DNA of 64,000 nucleotides from Pseudoxanthomonas sp. JBR18 (GCF_028198165.1 NZ_CP116339.1:1407001-1471000), one strand, 5' to 3'. Positions 38,178-47,740 are shown, counted from the first letter of the stretch. Made by a program: numbers and translations. Notes: generated by a model not told the origin, from the sequence alone.

Positions 38178-39260
38178 TTGAACATCTCCGCCTTGTCGCG
38201 CTGGAGCGGGCTCTTGCTGCTCCTCGCCTCGACCTGGGCCGCGCATGCCGCGGATGTGCCCGACCCGCGCGTGCCGCTCAACGGCGTGCAGGTGCCGCTG
38301 TCGGCCTATGCCTCGCCCGAGGCGCGCGAGCGCCTCCAGGCCATGCTCGATGCGCACGCGCGCGGCGAGGGCCCCGGCAAGGACATCGCCGCGGCGCGCG
38401 CGTTCTACGACGCGCAGAACAGCGACCGCGTCGCGCGCATGCGCAAGCGATGGCCGGTGCGCACCAGCGAGGCGCGCTTCGACGGCGTGCTGGCCGACGT
38501 GGCCGAGCCGGCCGACGGCATCGCGCCGGCCAACAAGGCGCGTGTGCTGATCAATCTGCATGGGGGCGCGTTCCTGTGGGGCGCGCGCAGCGGTGCGCTG
38601 GCCGAGGCCATTCCCATCGCCGGCGTCGGCAGGATCAAGGTGGTCTCGGTGGATTACCGGCAGGGGCCGGAGCACCGCTTCCCGGCGGCCAGCGAGGATG
38701 TGGAAACCGTCTACCGCGCGCTGCTGCGCGACCATCGCCCGCAGGACATCGGGATCTACGGTTGCTCGGCCGGCGGCTATCTCACCGCACAGGTGGTGGC
38801 GCGCCTGATTTCGAAGAAGCTGCCGCTGCCCGGCGCGGTCGGCACCTTCTGCGGATCGGTGGCCGCGCCCGATGGCGACTCCATCTACACCTCGGCCGCG
38901 CTGGAAGGGCAGCAGGTGCCGGCCGGCCCGCCCAGGCTCTCGGACTATCCCTATTTCCGCGGCGCCGACCTGTCCGACCCGCTGGTGTTCCCGGCCAACT
39001 CGCAGGCCATCCTCGCCCGCTTCCCGCCCACACTGCTGATCAGCGGCAGCCGCGACTTCGCCTTGAGCTCGGTCCTGCGCAGCCATGCGCTGCTCGACGC
39101 GGCCGGCGTGGACGCCGAGCTGCACGTGTGGGACGGCATGTGGCATGCGTTCTTCGTCGACCCCGAGCTGCCCGAGTCGCAGCAGGCCTACGCGGTGATC
39201 TGGCGCTTTTTCGATCGTCATCTTGGCCACGCATCGGTCGCTGCCCGCCAGGCGCGCTAG
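38178..39260 (+). CDS. Exported alpha/beta hydrolase, HSL-like esterase
   Basis: 360 residues. Seen: signal peptide NISALSRWSGLLLLLASTWAAHAAD, oxyanion-hole motif LINLHGGAFLWGAR (HGG), the tyrosine-containing VDYRQGPEHRFPA, nucleophile elbow IYGCSAGGYL (Ser in GCSAGG), an acid in LLISGSRDF and His in WDGMWHAFF. These are hormone-sensitive-lipase family features. The start is a TTG at 38178 with GGGAG 7 nt upstream; a TTG at 38136 extends the frame by 14 codons and would bury the signal peptide. Probably periplasmic or secreted; the substrate is unknown. Confidence 0.85.
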   Translation: MNISALSRWSGLLLLLASTWAAHAADVPDPRVPLNGVQVPLSAYASPEARERLQAMLDAHARGEGPGKDIAAARAFYDAQNSDRVARMRKRWPVRTSEARFDGVLADVAEPADGIAPANKARVLINLHGGAFLWGARSGALAEAIPIAGVGRIKVVSVDYRQGPEHRFPAASEDVETVYRALLRDHRPQDIGIYGCSAGGYLTAQVVARLISKKLPLPGAVGTFCGSVAAPDGDSIYTSAALEGQQVPAGPPRLSDYPYFRGADLSDPLVFPANSQAILARFPPTLLISGSRDFALSSVLRSHALLDAAGVDAELHVWDGMWHAFFVDPELPESQQAYAVIWRFFDRHLGHASVAARQAR

Positions 39261-39527
39261 GACTTGCCCGTCGCGCCGAGCGATGGGTATGGGAACTCCC
39301 GGCGCATGGGGCCAGTTGCCGCAGGGTGCACGGGACGCGCGGCTGCGGGCCCATCCCCGGCAGCGCCGAACTCCCGCCGAGCCCGCTCGGAATCGTGCGG
39401 ACACGCGCATCGCCTCGGCCAGCGTGGGTTTAACGCGCGGCTGCTAGCGTGGGCGGGTGATCCTTGCCGGCCCACTGGTCAGACGGCCCTCACCGCGCAA
39501 CGGACACGCACTACAAGGTCCGTCGCC

Positions 39528-40004
39528 ATGAAATCCATCGCCGTTGCCTCGCTGTTGCTGCTCTGCGCCCCGCTTGCCGCGCTGGCCCAGACCCAGCCGC
39601 TGAATCTCAAGCTCAAGGACGACACGCGCTTTTCCGGCGCGGGCGATCCGCCAGGCACCTATTACGGCGACCACAGCGGCCCGGCCGTGGAAGCCGACCC
39701 GGCCAGTCCCGCTTCGGAACTGGACGATGGCAAGGCCCACCTGCATGGCACGTTCACCACCGGGGTCGGGTATTCCAAGGGTTACGGCAGCAGCACCTAC
39801 AACGCCGCCGACCTCAGCGTGGCCAAGGCCTTCACCAGCGACGAAGGGCGTACCAGCGTCATGCGCATGGACATCCACGTCAGCAAAAGCGACGGTCCCT
39901 TCGGCGGCGGCCCCTATGAGGGCTACTACGGGCGGCCTTACCCGGGCCCGCGCTCGGCCTCGGGCGCGGCGATGCATTGGTCGGCACAAGACGAGGCCCC
40001 GTGA
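39528..40004 (+). CDS. Small exported hypothetical protein
   Basis: 158 residues starting MKSIAVASLLLLCAPLAALA, a clear signal peptide with cleavage after ALA, then QTQPLNLKLKDDTRFSGAGD. The mature part contains GTYYGDHSGP, HLHGTFTTGVGYSKGYGSST and ADLSVAKAF and ends in a Gly/Tyr/Pro-rich segment (PYEGYYGRPYPGP). The alternation GTFTTGVGYSKGYG... suggests short beta strands. No known family is recognised. The frame opens upstream at 39264, but the signal peptide fixes the start. Confidence 0.7.
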   Translation: MKSIAVASLLLLCAPLAALAQTQPLNLKLKDDTRFSGAGDPPGTYYGDHSGPAVEADPASPASELDDGKAHLHGTFTTGVGYSKGYGSSTYNAADLSVAKAFTSDEGRTSVMRMDIHVSKSDGPFGGGPYEGYYGRPYPGPRSASGAAMHWSAQDEAP

Positions 40005-40093
40005 CAATGTGGACAGATCGGCCCCGATCTGAACGCCCCGCTCAGCCTGGACGTTGACCCAGCGCGCGCCGCGCCGCGACAATCGATGACAGA

Positions 40094-40211
40094 AGGGGAG
40101 TAGCTCCCACGCGCTGAGATCGTCATGACGGGCCCTGTGCCCCGGTCCAGCGGCAACCGCGCCGTGATCCACGGCCGGCTGTGAGCGAGACCTTCGCCGC
40201 AACGGCGAAGG
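40094..40211 (+). promoter_or_regulatory. yybP-ykoY manganese riboswitch
   Basis: Seen: AGGGGAGTAGCTCCCAC at 40094-40110, the hallmark 5' segment of yybP-ykoY RNAs, then GGGCCCTG and the 3' conserved GCGAGACCTTCGCC at 40185-40198. The latter runs into a perfect stem CCTTCGCCG (40191-40199) / CGGCGAAGG (40203-40211), a possible expression platform. Known: this class senses Mn2+ and commonly precedes Mn exporters and TerC/Alx-type proteins. It ends about 90 nt before terC. Boundaries are approximate. Confidence 0.8.
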
Positions 40212-40300
40212 TGTGTGCCCCGGAACTTCCCCTTGGAAGACCTCCTCCGCGCAGACTGGCGCCCTCGCGTTCCCCCTTGGCTTACGCGTGGAGAAACGAC

Positions 40301-41260
40301 ATGCAGACGATTGCAAACCCCTGGCTCTGGGGCGGATTCGTGGTGGTGGTGATCGCCGCCCTGCTGGCCGACCTGGTGCTGATGCGCCACGGCGGGCCGC
40401 ACAAGGTCACCTTCAAGGAGGCGGTGTGGTGGTCGCTGGGCTGGGTCGCCCTGGCGTTGGCCTTCAACGGCGGGCTGTGGTGGTACCTGCGCGAGGCGAT
40501 GGACATCGCCAGTGCCAATCGCATCGGTCTGGAATTCCTGACCGGCTACTTGGTCGAGAAGTCCCTGGCGGTAGACAACATCTTCGTCTTCCTGATGGTG
40601 ATGAGCTACTTCGCCGTGCCCGAGGAGCAGCGCCAGCGGGTGCTGGTGATCGGCGTGCTGGGCGCCATCGTGCTGCGCGCGGTCATGATCTTCGCCGGCG
40701 CGGCGCTGCTCAACCAGTTCCACTGGCTGCTGTACGTGTTCGGCGCGTTCCTGCTGTTCACCGGCATCAAGATGTGGTTCTCGGCCGGCAGTGAGCCGGA
40801 CCTGGAAACCAATCCGGCGCTGAAATTCATGCGCAAGCACCTGCGCCTGACCGATGGCTACGAAGGCAACGCGCTGTCGGTCGTACGCGATGGCCGGCGT
40901 TGGTTCACCCCGATGTTCGCGGTGCTGATCCTGATCGCGGTGACCGATGTGATCTTCGCGGTGGACTCGATCCCGGCGATCTTCGCCATCACCACCGACC
41001 CGTTCATCGTGCTGACCTCCAATGTGTTCGCGGTGCTGGGCCTGCGCGCGATGTTCTTCCTGCTGGCCGGCATGGCCGACCGCTTCCACCTGCTGCCCTA
41101 CGGGCTGGCGGTGATCCTGGTCTACATCGGCACCAAGATGCTGGTCATCGACCTGGTCAAGATCCCGGTGCTGGTCTCGCTGGGCGTGGTGTTCGGCATC
41201 CTTGCCATCACCGTGTGGCTGAGCCTGGCAAGGCCGCCAAAGCCTGCATCGGAAAACTGA
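40301..41260 (+). CDS. terC: TerC-family membrane protein (Alx-like, probable Mn2+ exporter)
   Basis: 319 residues with about nine membrane helices. Seen: WGGFVVVVIAALLADLVLM, the TerC motifs EKSLAVDNIFVFLMVMSYF and TDVIFAVDSIPAIFAITTD with the conserved intramembrane acidic residues, and VLGLRAMFFLLAGM. Start at ATG 40301 with GGAG 8 nt upstream; the longer frame begins inside the riboswitch. The yybP-ykoY element upstream and the homology to E. coli Alx point to Mn2+ homeostasis. It ends in a strong terminator at 41285-41329. Confidence 0.93.
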   Translation: MQTIANPWLWGGFVVVVIAALLADLVLMRHGGPHKVTFKEAVWWSLGWVALALAFNGGLWWYLREAMDIASANRIGLEFLTGYLVEKSLAVDNIFVFLMVMSYFAVPEEQRQRVLVIGVLGAIVLRAVMIFAGAALLNQFHWLLYVFGAFLLFTGIKMWFSAGSEPDLETNPALKFMRKHLRLTDGYEGNALSVVRDGRRWFTPMFAVLILIAVTDVIFAVDSIPAIFAITTDPFIVLTSNVFAVLGLRAMFFLLAGMADRFHLLPYGLAVILVYIGTKMLVIDLVKIPVLVSLGVVFGILAITVWLSLARPPKPASEN

Positions 41261-41284
41261 AAGCGGGTTTGATGCACACGCATC

Positions 41285-41329
41285 GCGTTGCGACGTTCCA
41301 TGGACGGGAACGTCGCAACGCTTGTTTTC
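41285..41329 (+). terminator. Rho-independent terminator of terC
   Basis: A perfect 15-bp stem GCGTTGCGACGTTCC (41285-41299) / GGAACGTCGCAACGC (41307-41321) with a 7-nt loop, followed by TTGTTTTC. Very stable, and placed 25 nt after the terC stop. Confidence 0.9.
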
Positions 41330-41357
41330 GGCCCGGGCTGCCGCCATCGAAGCGGGC

Positions 41358-42164
41358 ATGGACGCCTACCATCCCGATGATCCGCGCCACGATGCGGCTG
41401 CCCAGGCGCGCGCCGACCGGCGGCGCCTGCTGCGTGCGTTCAATGCGGCGCTGGCCTTCGTGGCGGTGCTGGTCCTGGCGTACTCGGCGCAAGGCAGCTT
41501 CGACTGGCGCCCTTATGCCATCGCGCCGCACAGCGCGCAGGGACTGATCGGCATCCTTACCGCGCCGCTGCTGCACGGTTCGGTCGAGCACATCACCTCC
41601 AACGCGATCGCCTTGCTGATGCTGGGCACGCTGGCGGGCAGCGTGTATCCCAAGGCCACCTTGCGCGCGATTCCGCTGTTGTGGCTGGGCGCGGGCCTGG
41701 GGGCATGGTGGCTGGGCCAGGCCGGGACGCGCCATCTGGGCGCCAGCGGCCTGGGTCACGGGCTGATGTTCCTGGTGATCGGGTTGGGGGTGCTGCGCCG
41801 CGACCGCGCCGCGATCGCCACCGGCTTCATCGCCTTCCTGTTCTATGGCGGCATGCTGTTGACGGTGCTGCCGCGCGAACCGGGGGTGTCCTGGCAGGCC
41901 CATCTGGGGGGCGCGGTGGCCGGGCTGCTGGCGGCCTGGTGGTTCCGTCGCGCCGACCCGCGCCTGCCACGCAAGCGCTACAGCTGGGAGCTGGAGGAAG
42001 AACAGGTGCTGGCCGACGAGGCCGACATGCTGGAACCGCCCTCGCCACGCGACGTGCCCGTGCTGTGGGAACGCCCGACACCGCCGCGTGGCGTGGTGCT
42101 GCCGTTTCCTGCGCCGACCGCGCCGCGGCACGCGCCGGATGACAGACCACCGCGACTGGACTGA
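41358..42164 (+). CDS. Rhomboid-family intramembrane serine protease
   Basis: 268 residues, about six membrane helices. Seen: LLHGSVEHITSNAIALLMLG, the catalytic HLGASGLGHGLMFLV (GASG with predicted nucleophile Ser-130) and QAHLGGAVAGLLAAWW with the partner His-182. The hydrophilic C-terminal tail (about 195-268; YSWELEEEQVLADEADML, then Pro-rich) is cytosolic in the usual topology. Start at ATG 41358; a TTG at 41322 is in frame. Substrate unknown. Confidence 0.9.
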   Translation: MDAYHPDDPRHDAAAQARADRRRLLRAFNAALAFVAVLVLAYSAQGSFDWRPYAIAPHSAQGLIGILTAPLLHGSVEHITSNAIALLMLGTLAGSVYPKATLRAIPLLWLGAGLGAWWLGQAGTRHLGASGLGHGLMFLVIGLGVLRRDRAAIATGFIAFLFYGGMLLTVLPREPGVSWQAHLGGAVAGLLAAWWFRRADPRLPRKRYSWELEEEQVLADEADMLEPPSPRDVPVLWERPTPPRGVVLPFPAPTAPRHAPDDRPPRLD

Positions 42165-42392
42165 CATGGCTTGGCAGACTGCGTGCAACCCGCGCACGAT
42201 GCGGGGCGCATCTTCCTGTCGCGCAGAGCGCGTCTCAATCCATCTTGGGGATTCGACTGCTTTCCGGGCGGCTCATCGGCAGGGCTCCAGCGGAGCAAGC
42301 TCCGCTCTCCATGACATGCGATGGCAGGAGCCTGTCAGGAAGCGCACAACACCCTCTAGACTTGCCGGCGTGCTTCTTGCCGGTCTTTGACG

Positions 42393-44021
42393 ATGATGCT
42401 CCGCTACCTGGGCTGGATTGCGGCCCTGCTGATCCTGGTCCTCAGCGTGATGCTGGCGATGCATTGGCCAGGATGGTGGTGGGTCGCCGCCATAGCCGCC
42501 GCGCCCAGCGTGCTGGGACTGGTCGACGTACTGCAGCGGAACAGCACCTTGCGCCGCAACTATCCGGTGCTGGCCCATTTCCGCTATGGACTGGAGTCGA
42601 TCGGGCCGGAGATCCGCCAGTACTTCGTGCAGAGCGACCTGGACGATGTGCCGTTCTCGCGCCAGCAGCGCGCGCTGGTCTATCGCCGGGCCAAGAACGT
42701 CATGGACGTGGTGCCCTTCGGCACGCTGCGCAGCACCTACGCCCCGGAATACGAATGGATCAACCATTCGCTGGCGACCACCGACGTGCACCACCACGAT
42801 TTCCGCGTGACCATCGGCGCGGGTCGACCCAAGCCGTACTCGGCCAGCGTGTTCAACATTTCGGCGATGAGCTTTGGCGCGCTGTCAGCCAACGCGATCC
42901 GCGCGCTCAACACCGGCGCGGCGCGTGGCGGCTTCTACCATGACACCGGGGAAGGAGCGATCTCGCCCTACCACCGCGAGGGCGGTGGCGACCTGGTGTG
43001 GGAGATCGGCTCGGGCTACTTCGGCTGCCGCGACGCGCACGGCCAGTTCGACGCGGAGAAGTTCACCGCCAATGCCACCCTCGAACAGGTGCGCATGATC
43101 GAGATCAAGCTCTCACAGGGGGCCAAGCCCGGCCACGGTGGGGTGCTGCCGGCAGCCAAGGTGACCCAGGAAATCGCGGACACGCGTGGCGTCGCGCTCG
43201 GCCAGGACTGCGTGTCGCCCTCACGTCACTCGGCGTTTTCCACGCCGCTGGAGCTGCTGCAGTTCGTCTCGCGCCTGCGCGAGCTGTCCGGTGGCAAACC
43301 GGTGGGCTTCAAGCTGGCCATCGGCCACCCATGGGAATGGTTCGGCATCGCCAAGGCCATGCACGAAAGCGGCCTGCTGCCGGATTTCATCGTGGTCGAC
43401 GGGGCCGAGGGCGGCACCGGTGCGGCGCCAATGGAGTTCGTCGACCACATGGGCGTGCCGATGCAGGAAGCGCTCATGCTGGTCCACAACACCTTGGTGG
43501 GCCTGTCGCTGCGCGAGCAGGTCAAGGTCGGCGCGGCCGGCAAGGTCACCAGCGCCTTCGACATCGCCCGGACCCTGGCCATGGGCGCGGACTGGTGCAA
43601 CGCCGCGCGCGGCTTCATGTTCTCGCTGGGCTGCATCCAGTCGCTGAGCTGTCACACCGACCGCTGCCCGACCGGGGTGGCCACGCAGAACCCCGCGCGC
43701 TGGCGCCACCTGGACGTGCCGGACAAGGCCACGCGCGTGCACCAGTACCACACCAACACCTTGCGCGCGCTGGCCGAACTGCTGGGCGCGGCCGGGCTGG
43801 AAGACCCCGCCGAACTGGGCCCGGAGCACATCGTGCGTCGCGTGTCGGCCGTGGAGATCCGCGCGCTGTCGTCGCTGTACCGTTTCCTGGCGCCCGGCGA
43901 TCTGCTGGGCGGCAACCTGCCCGAACACTCGGTGTTCCAGCAGTTCTGGCCCGATGCGCGCGCCGACTCGTTCCAGGCCCCGGCCCGCATCCGCGACCTG
44001 CGCCTGAGCAAGTCGCGTTGA
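42393..44021 (+). CDS. FMN-binding glutamate synthase family protein
   Basis: 542 residues. Seen: two N-terminal membrane-like segments (about 5-40), then the GltB central domain: YSASVFNISAMSFGALSANAIRALN, HDTGEGAISPYHREGGGDLVWEIGSGYFG, IEIKLSQGAKPGHGGVLPA, DFIVVDGAEGGTGAAPMEF and the Fe-S cluster motif SLGCIQSLSCHTDRCPTGVATQ. It lacks the amidotransferase and GXGXG domains of full GltB, as in stand-alone membrane-anchored members, so glutamate synthase activity should not be assumed. In-frame ATGs at 42393 and 42396 are both possible starts. Confidence 0.9.
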   Translation: MMLRYLGWIAALLILVLSVMLAMHWPGWWWVAAIAAAPSVLGLVDVLQRNSTLRRNYPVLAHFRYGLESIGPEIRQYFVQSDLDDVPFSRQQRALVYRRAKNVMDVVPFGTLRSTYAPEYEWINHSLATTDVHHHDFRVTIGAGRPKPYSASVFNISAMSFGALSANAIRALNTGAARGGFYHDTGEGAISPYHREGGGDLVWEIGSGYFGCRDAHGQFDAEKFTANATLEQVRMIEIKLSQGAKPGHGGVLPAAKVTQEIADTRGVALGQDCVSPSRHSAFSTPLELLQFVSRLRELSGGKPVGFKLAIGHPWEWFGIAKAMHESGLLPDFIVVDGAEGGTGAAPMEFVDHMGVPMQEALMLVHNTLVGLSLREQVKVGAAGKVTSAFDIARTLAMGADWCNAARGFMFSLGCIQSLSCHTDRCPTGVATQNPARWRHLDVPDKATRVHQYHTNTLRALAELLGAAGLEDPAELGPEHIVRRVSAVEIRALSSLYRFLAPGDLLGGNLPEHSVFQQFWPDARADSFQAPARIRDLRLSKSR

Positions 44022-44097
44022 ACCCATCGACCTCCCTCCCGGCACGCCCGTTGTCCCTGCCCCGCCAATCCTCGCCCCACCACCGGAGATCCCCCCT

Positions 44098-45237
44098 GTG
44101 ACCGCAGCCTTGCGCGCGGCCGTGCTGGCCGTTGTCCTGATCGCCCTGTCCGCCTGCACCAGCACGCCGCCGCCAGCGGCGGCCCCGGCACGACCGATCA
44201 AGTTGATCGGCTATGTGACCAACGGCAAGACCCTGCCGCCGATCAGCGCGCGCAAGCTGGACGTGATCAACTTCGCCTTCGCCGTGGTCGATGCGCAGCA
44301 TCGCGTGCACCTGCCCGATGCCGACGGCCCACGCACGTTGGACGGGCTGGTCAAGCTGCGCGGCGACAACCCCGAGCTGAAGATCGTGCTGTCCATCGGC
44401 GGCTGGAGCGCGGGACATTTCTCCGAGGCGGCCGCCACGGCGCAGTCACGCCAGGTGTTCACCGACACGGCCATGGCCCTGCTGCGCGCCCATGACCTGG
44501 ACGGCCTGGACATCGACTGGGAGTACCCGACCCTGGACGATGCCGGCATCAGCGCCAGCCCCGACGACACCGCCAACTTCGCCGCGTTGCTGGGCCGGCT
44601 GCGCGAGGCGCTGGACGCCGAAGGCCGCGCGCGTGGGCGCCACTACGTGCTGAGCATCGCCGCGGCCGAGGGCCGCTTCGCCTCCGGCCTGGACCTGCCG
44701 CGGATCACGCCGCTGCTGGACTGGATCAACCTGATGACCTACGACTTCCACGGCAGCCTGACCCCAACCACTGGCCATGCCGCTGGCCTGGGCGCCTCGA
44801 CGCTGGACCCGGCCCATGCGCGCAACGGCATCGCCGCGGTGCAGGACTTCCTCGACGCCGGCGTGCCGGCCGCCAAGCTCAACGTGGGCATGGCGTTCTA
44901 CGGGCGCCGCTTCGGCGAGGTGGAGCCGGCCCAGCACGGGCTCTACCAGCGCTTCGCCAGCGATGGCGGCTTCATCTCCTACCGGGAGATCGTGCAGGGT
45001 CGGCTGACCGAACACGGATTCACCCGCTACTGGGATCCGGACGCACAGGCGGCGTGGCTGTGGAACCCAACCACCCGGCAGATGATCAGCTACGACGACC
45101 CACAGGCGCTGCGCGCCAAGGTGCGCTACGTGCGCGCGCATGGCCTGGGCGGGCTGATGTACTGGGAATACCGCGAGGACGACGGCGAGGCCCTGCTGGA
45201 CGTGGTCCGCCAGGCCATCGACCAGCCGGCACCCTAG
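44098..45237 (+). CDS. GH18 chitinase-like lipoprotein
   Basis: 379 residues from a GTG. Seen: lipoprotein signal with lipobox LSAC (lipidated Cys near residue 19), a Pro/Ala linker, then a GH18 barrel with KIVLSIGGWSAGHF, the catalytic DGLDIDWEYP (acid/base Glu-142, with the assisting Asp), LMTYDFHGS and a C-terminal LGGLMYWEYRED. All key GH18 residues are present, so it is likely active on chitin or related GlcNAc polymers. It lies 76 nt downstream of the FMN protein on the same strand. Confidence 0.92.
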   Translation: MTAALRAAVLAVVLIALSACTSTPPPAAAPARPIKLIGYVTNGKTLPPISARKLDVINFAFAVVDAQHRVHLPDADGPRTLDGLVKLRGDNPELKIVLSIGGWSAGHFSEAAATAQSRQVFTDTAMALLRAHDLDGLDIDWEYPTLDDAGISASPDDTANFAALLGRLREALDAEGRARGRHYVLSIAAAEGRFASGLDLPRITPLLDWINLMTYDFHGSLTPTTGHAAGLGASTLDPAHARNGIAAVQDFLDAGVPAAKLNVGMAFYGRRFGEVEPAQHGLYQRFASDGGFISYREIVQGRLTEHGFTRYWDPDAQAAWLWNPTTRQMISYDDPQALRAKVRYVRAHGLGGLMYWEYREDDGEALLDVVRQAIDQPAP

Positions 45238-45334
45238 CGACCGGACACTCCGGCAAGGTCGGCCTCGGCCTCACGCCCCCCTGAACGGAGGCCCGGTAGG
45301 GTAGGCCGCCGCCCGGCCGCTCCCGGAGCCCCCT

Positions 45335-46858
45335 TTGGCCCTTTTCGAAACCCTGGTCGTGCTGCTGTTCGGCGCCGCGCTGCTTTCGCAGCTGGCGCGG
45401 CGACTCGGCCTGCCCTATCCGACCCTGGTCGCGGTCGCCGGCACCGCGGCCGCGGCGCTGCCATGGGTGCCGCAAGTGGGCATCGACCCGCGCCTGGCCC
45501 TGGTGCTGTTCATCGCCCCTGCCCTGCTATCGGCCGCCTATGACACCTCGCCCCACGAGCTGCGGCACAACTGGTTGCCGCTGACGGCGCTGGCGGTGTT
45601 CGCCGTGCTGCTGACCACGTTAGCGGTCGCCGCGCTGGCCGTGCATCTGGCCCAGCTACCGCTGGCCGCCGCCATTGCGCTGGGCGCGGTGGTGGCGCCG
45701 CCGGATGCCGCCGCCGCGCAGGCGGTGCTGGGCCGGATGAACCTGCCGCGCCGCACGATGGTGATCCTGCAGGGCGAAAGCCTGTTCAACGATGCCATCG
45801 CGCTGGTGCTGTTCGGTGGCGCGGTGGCGGTGATGCAGGGCACCGAGCATCCGGTACTGTTCGGCGCCACCCTGCTGCTGGAAGTCCCTGGCGGCGTGTT
45901 GCTGGGCCTGGCGGTGGGCTGGGTGTATGCGCGGGCGGGCCGGCTGTGGTCGGGCAGCCAGAGCGCGACGATCTTCGAGTTCACCGGCACGTTCCTGGTG
46001 TGGATGGCCGCCGATCGGCTGCACGTCTCGCCGGTGCTGGCGGTGGTGGCCTACGCGATGCTGCTGGCGCGCTCGGCGCCGCAGCGCCAGCGCGTGCGCG
46101 ACCGCATGCACTCCTATCCCATCTGGGATTCGGCGGTGTTCGTGCTCAACGTCATCGCCTTCCTGCTGATCGGCCTGCAGGCCCGCGGCATCGTCGCCGA
46201 CCTGCCGCGCCCGCAGCTGTGGAAAGCGCTGGGCACGGCCGGGGCGGTGCTCGGCGCGGTAGTCGCCGTGCGACTGGTGTGGGTGCTGGTCTACCCGGCC
46301 CTGCTGCGACGTTTGATCCGCAGCCATACCGACGAAGGACACGGCAAGACCCGGGTGCGGCTGGTGGTCGCCTGGTCAGGCATGCGCGGCGTGCTGACCC
46401 TGGCCACCGCGTTGTCGCTGCCGCATGCGTTCCCTGGCCGCGACCTGATCGTGCTGTGCGCCCTGGCCGTGGTCTTGGGCACGGTGATCCTGCAGGGGGC
46501 CACGCTGGGCGCGCTGATCCGCTGGCTGCGGATCCCGGGCGACTCCACCACCGATCGCGCCATCGATCAGGCGCGCACGCACATGGAACAGGCCGGGCGA
46601 GAGGAACTAGAACGCATGGTCGCCGACCACAAACATCCAGAAGCCCTGCGGCGGGTGCGCGACTGGTACCGCACCCGTCCCGACCCGGCCGAAATCACCG
46701 CCAAGCGGACCCTGGTCCAGGCCGAGCGCCGCGCACTGAACGACCTGCATGCGCGAGGCGACCTGCCGGAAGACGCCTTCCAGTCCCTGCAACAGGAGTT
46801 GGACCTACGCGAACTGAGCCTGTCCGAGCCCGGCGCGCGCCGCATCGAGGAGGTCTGA
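45335..46858 (+). CDS. Na+/H+ antiporter, CPA1 family (YjcE/NhaP-like)
   Basis: 507 residues with about 12 membrane helices and a cytosolic tail. Seen: VVLLFGAALLSQLARRLGLPYPTLVAVAG, ALGAVVAPPDAAAAQAVLGRMNLPRRTMVILQGESLFNDAIALVLF (the ion-binding core with PPDA and ND) and VAWSGMRGVLTLATALSLP. The C-terminal tail (about 400-507) is charged and helical. The start is a TTG at 45335 with GGAG 6-8 nt upstream. Ion specificity cannot be set by sequence. Confidence 0.9.
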   Translation: MALFETLVVLLFGAALLSQLARRLGLPYPTLVAVAGTAAAALPWVPQVGIDPRLALVLFIAPALLSAAYDTSPHELRHNWLPLTALAVFAVLLTTLAVAALAVHLAQLPLAAAIALGAVVAPPDAAAAQAVLGRMNLPRRTMVILQGESLFNDAIALVLFGGAVAVMQGTEHPVLFGATLLLEVPGGVLLGLAVGWVYARAGRLWSGSQSATIFEFTGTFLVWMAADRLHVSPVLAVVAYAMLLARSAPQRQRVRDRMHSYPIWDSAVFVLNVIAFLLIGLQARGIVADLPRPQLWKALGTAGAVLGAVVAVRLVWVLVYPALLRRLIRSHTDEGHGKTRVRLVVAWSGMRGVLTLATALSLPHAFPGRDLIVLCALAVVLGTVILQGATLGALIRWLRIPGDSTTDRAIDQARTHMEQAGREELERMVADHKHPEALRRVRDWYRTRPDPAEITAKRTLVQAERRALNDLHARGDLPEDAFQSLQQELDLRELSLSEPGARRIEEV

Positions 46859-46893
46859 AGGCCGAACGCCACGTGATCGCGGCGCTTGGACCC

Positions 46894-47166
46894 TCAGTTA
46901 TAGACTTCCTCGATGTCGCTCACCTTGCCATCGTGGAAGATGATCTGGATGGTCTTGCGCGGCTGGTAGTACTCCCAGCGCTCGCCGACGTTGGCGCTGT
47001 AGTCGTTCTCCAGCTGGACCACGCGATCCGGCTTGCCAGCCACCTGCATCACCCGGCCCGCACCGTCGCCGGTGGTGACCAGCTTGTTGCCGAAACGCAC
47101 GCTGCCCTGCGCCATCGCCGCGCCAGCCAGCAGGCACAGCGCCAAACCCAGCAGCATCCTGTTCAT
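46894..47166 (-). CDS. DUF2845-family small exported protein
   Basis: 90 residues. Seen: signal peptide MNRMLLGLALCLLAGAAMAQ, then VRFGNKLVTTGDGAGRVMQVAGKPDRVVQLEND, WEYYQPRKTIQIIFHDGKVSDIEE, a pattern typical of the SmpA/OmlA-like fold of DUF2845 proteins. Function unknown. Start at 47166 with AGGGAG upstream; the frame extends to 47238 with no other support. Convergent with the antiporter gene (35 nt between stops). Confidence 0.85.
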   Translation of the reverse strand: MNRMLLGLALCLLAGAAMAQGSVRFGNKLVTTGDGAGRVMQVAGKPDRVVQLENDYSANVGERWEYYQPRKTIQIIFHDGKVSDIEEVYN

Positions 47167-47272
47167 TGCGCATCTCCCTGCGATGTGTCGTGACCGGACC
47201 ATCATGCGCCAGATCTCGCCGCAGAACCACGCCGGCAACGGGCGAGGTCCGGCGCGATTCCACCTGGCCGGA

Positions 47273-47680
47273 TCAGGCCTTGGCCGGCAGCGCGGGCGCG
47301 GCGGTCGGCCGGCCCAGCGGGTCCAGGGCGATCATCACGAAACGGCCGCGCGTGCACAGCTTGCGCTCGCCGCTCAGCAGGTCCTCGGTGATCACTTCCA
47401 CGTCCACGTTCATCGAGCTGCGGCCGACCTTGACGATGGTCGCGATGACCTCCACCAGGTCGCCCTTGCGGATGGGCTGGTTGAAGTCCACCTGCTCCGA
47501 GCGCGCGGTGACCACCGTGGTGCGCGCATAGCGCGAGGCCACGATGAAGGCAGCCATGTCCATCCAGGCCAGCGCCTGGCCACCGAACAGGGTCCCCAGA
47601 TGATTGGTGTGGTCGGGAAAGACCATGTGCAGCAGGCGGGCTTCGGTCGGGCGCGGCTCGCCAGCGGGGACTTCGGACAT
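47273..47680 (-). CDS. Acyl-CoA thioesterase, YciA-like hotdog fold
   Basis: 135 residues. Seen: MVFPDHTNHLGTLFGGQALAWMDMAAFI, the hotdog signature with catalytic Asp and the N-x-x-G-T-x-F-GG motif, ARSEQVDFNQPIRKGDLVEV and TEDLLSGERKLCTRGRFVMIAL. It hydrolyses short to medium acyl-CoA esters in the cytosol. MSEVPAG at 47680 is chosen because GGAG lies 9 nt upstream; the frame continues to 47719. Confidence 0.92.
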   Translation of the reverse strand: MSEVPAGEPRPTEARLLHMVFPDHTNHLGTLFGGQALAWMDMAAFIVASRYARTTVVTARSEQVDFNQPIRKGDLVEVIATIVKVGRSSMNVDVEVITEDLLSGERKLCTRGRFVMIALDPLGRPTAAPALPAKA

Positions 47681-47740
47681 CGGTGGGGCTCCTGGTGGGG
47701 TGGGACGCCCCATTGTCACCCAGGCTCAGCTGGCGCAGGC

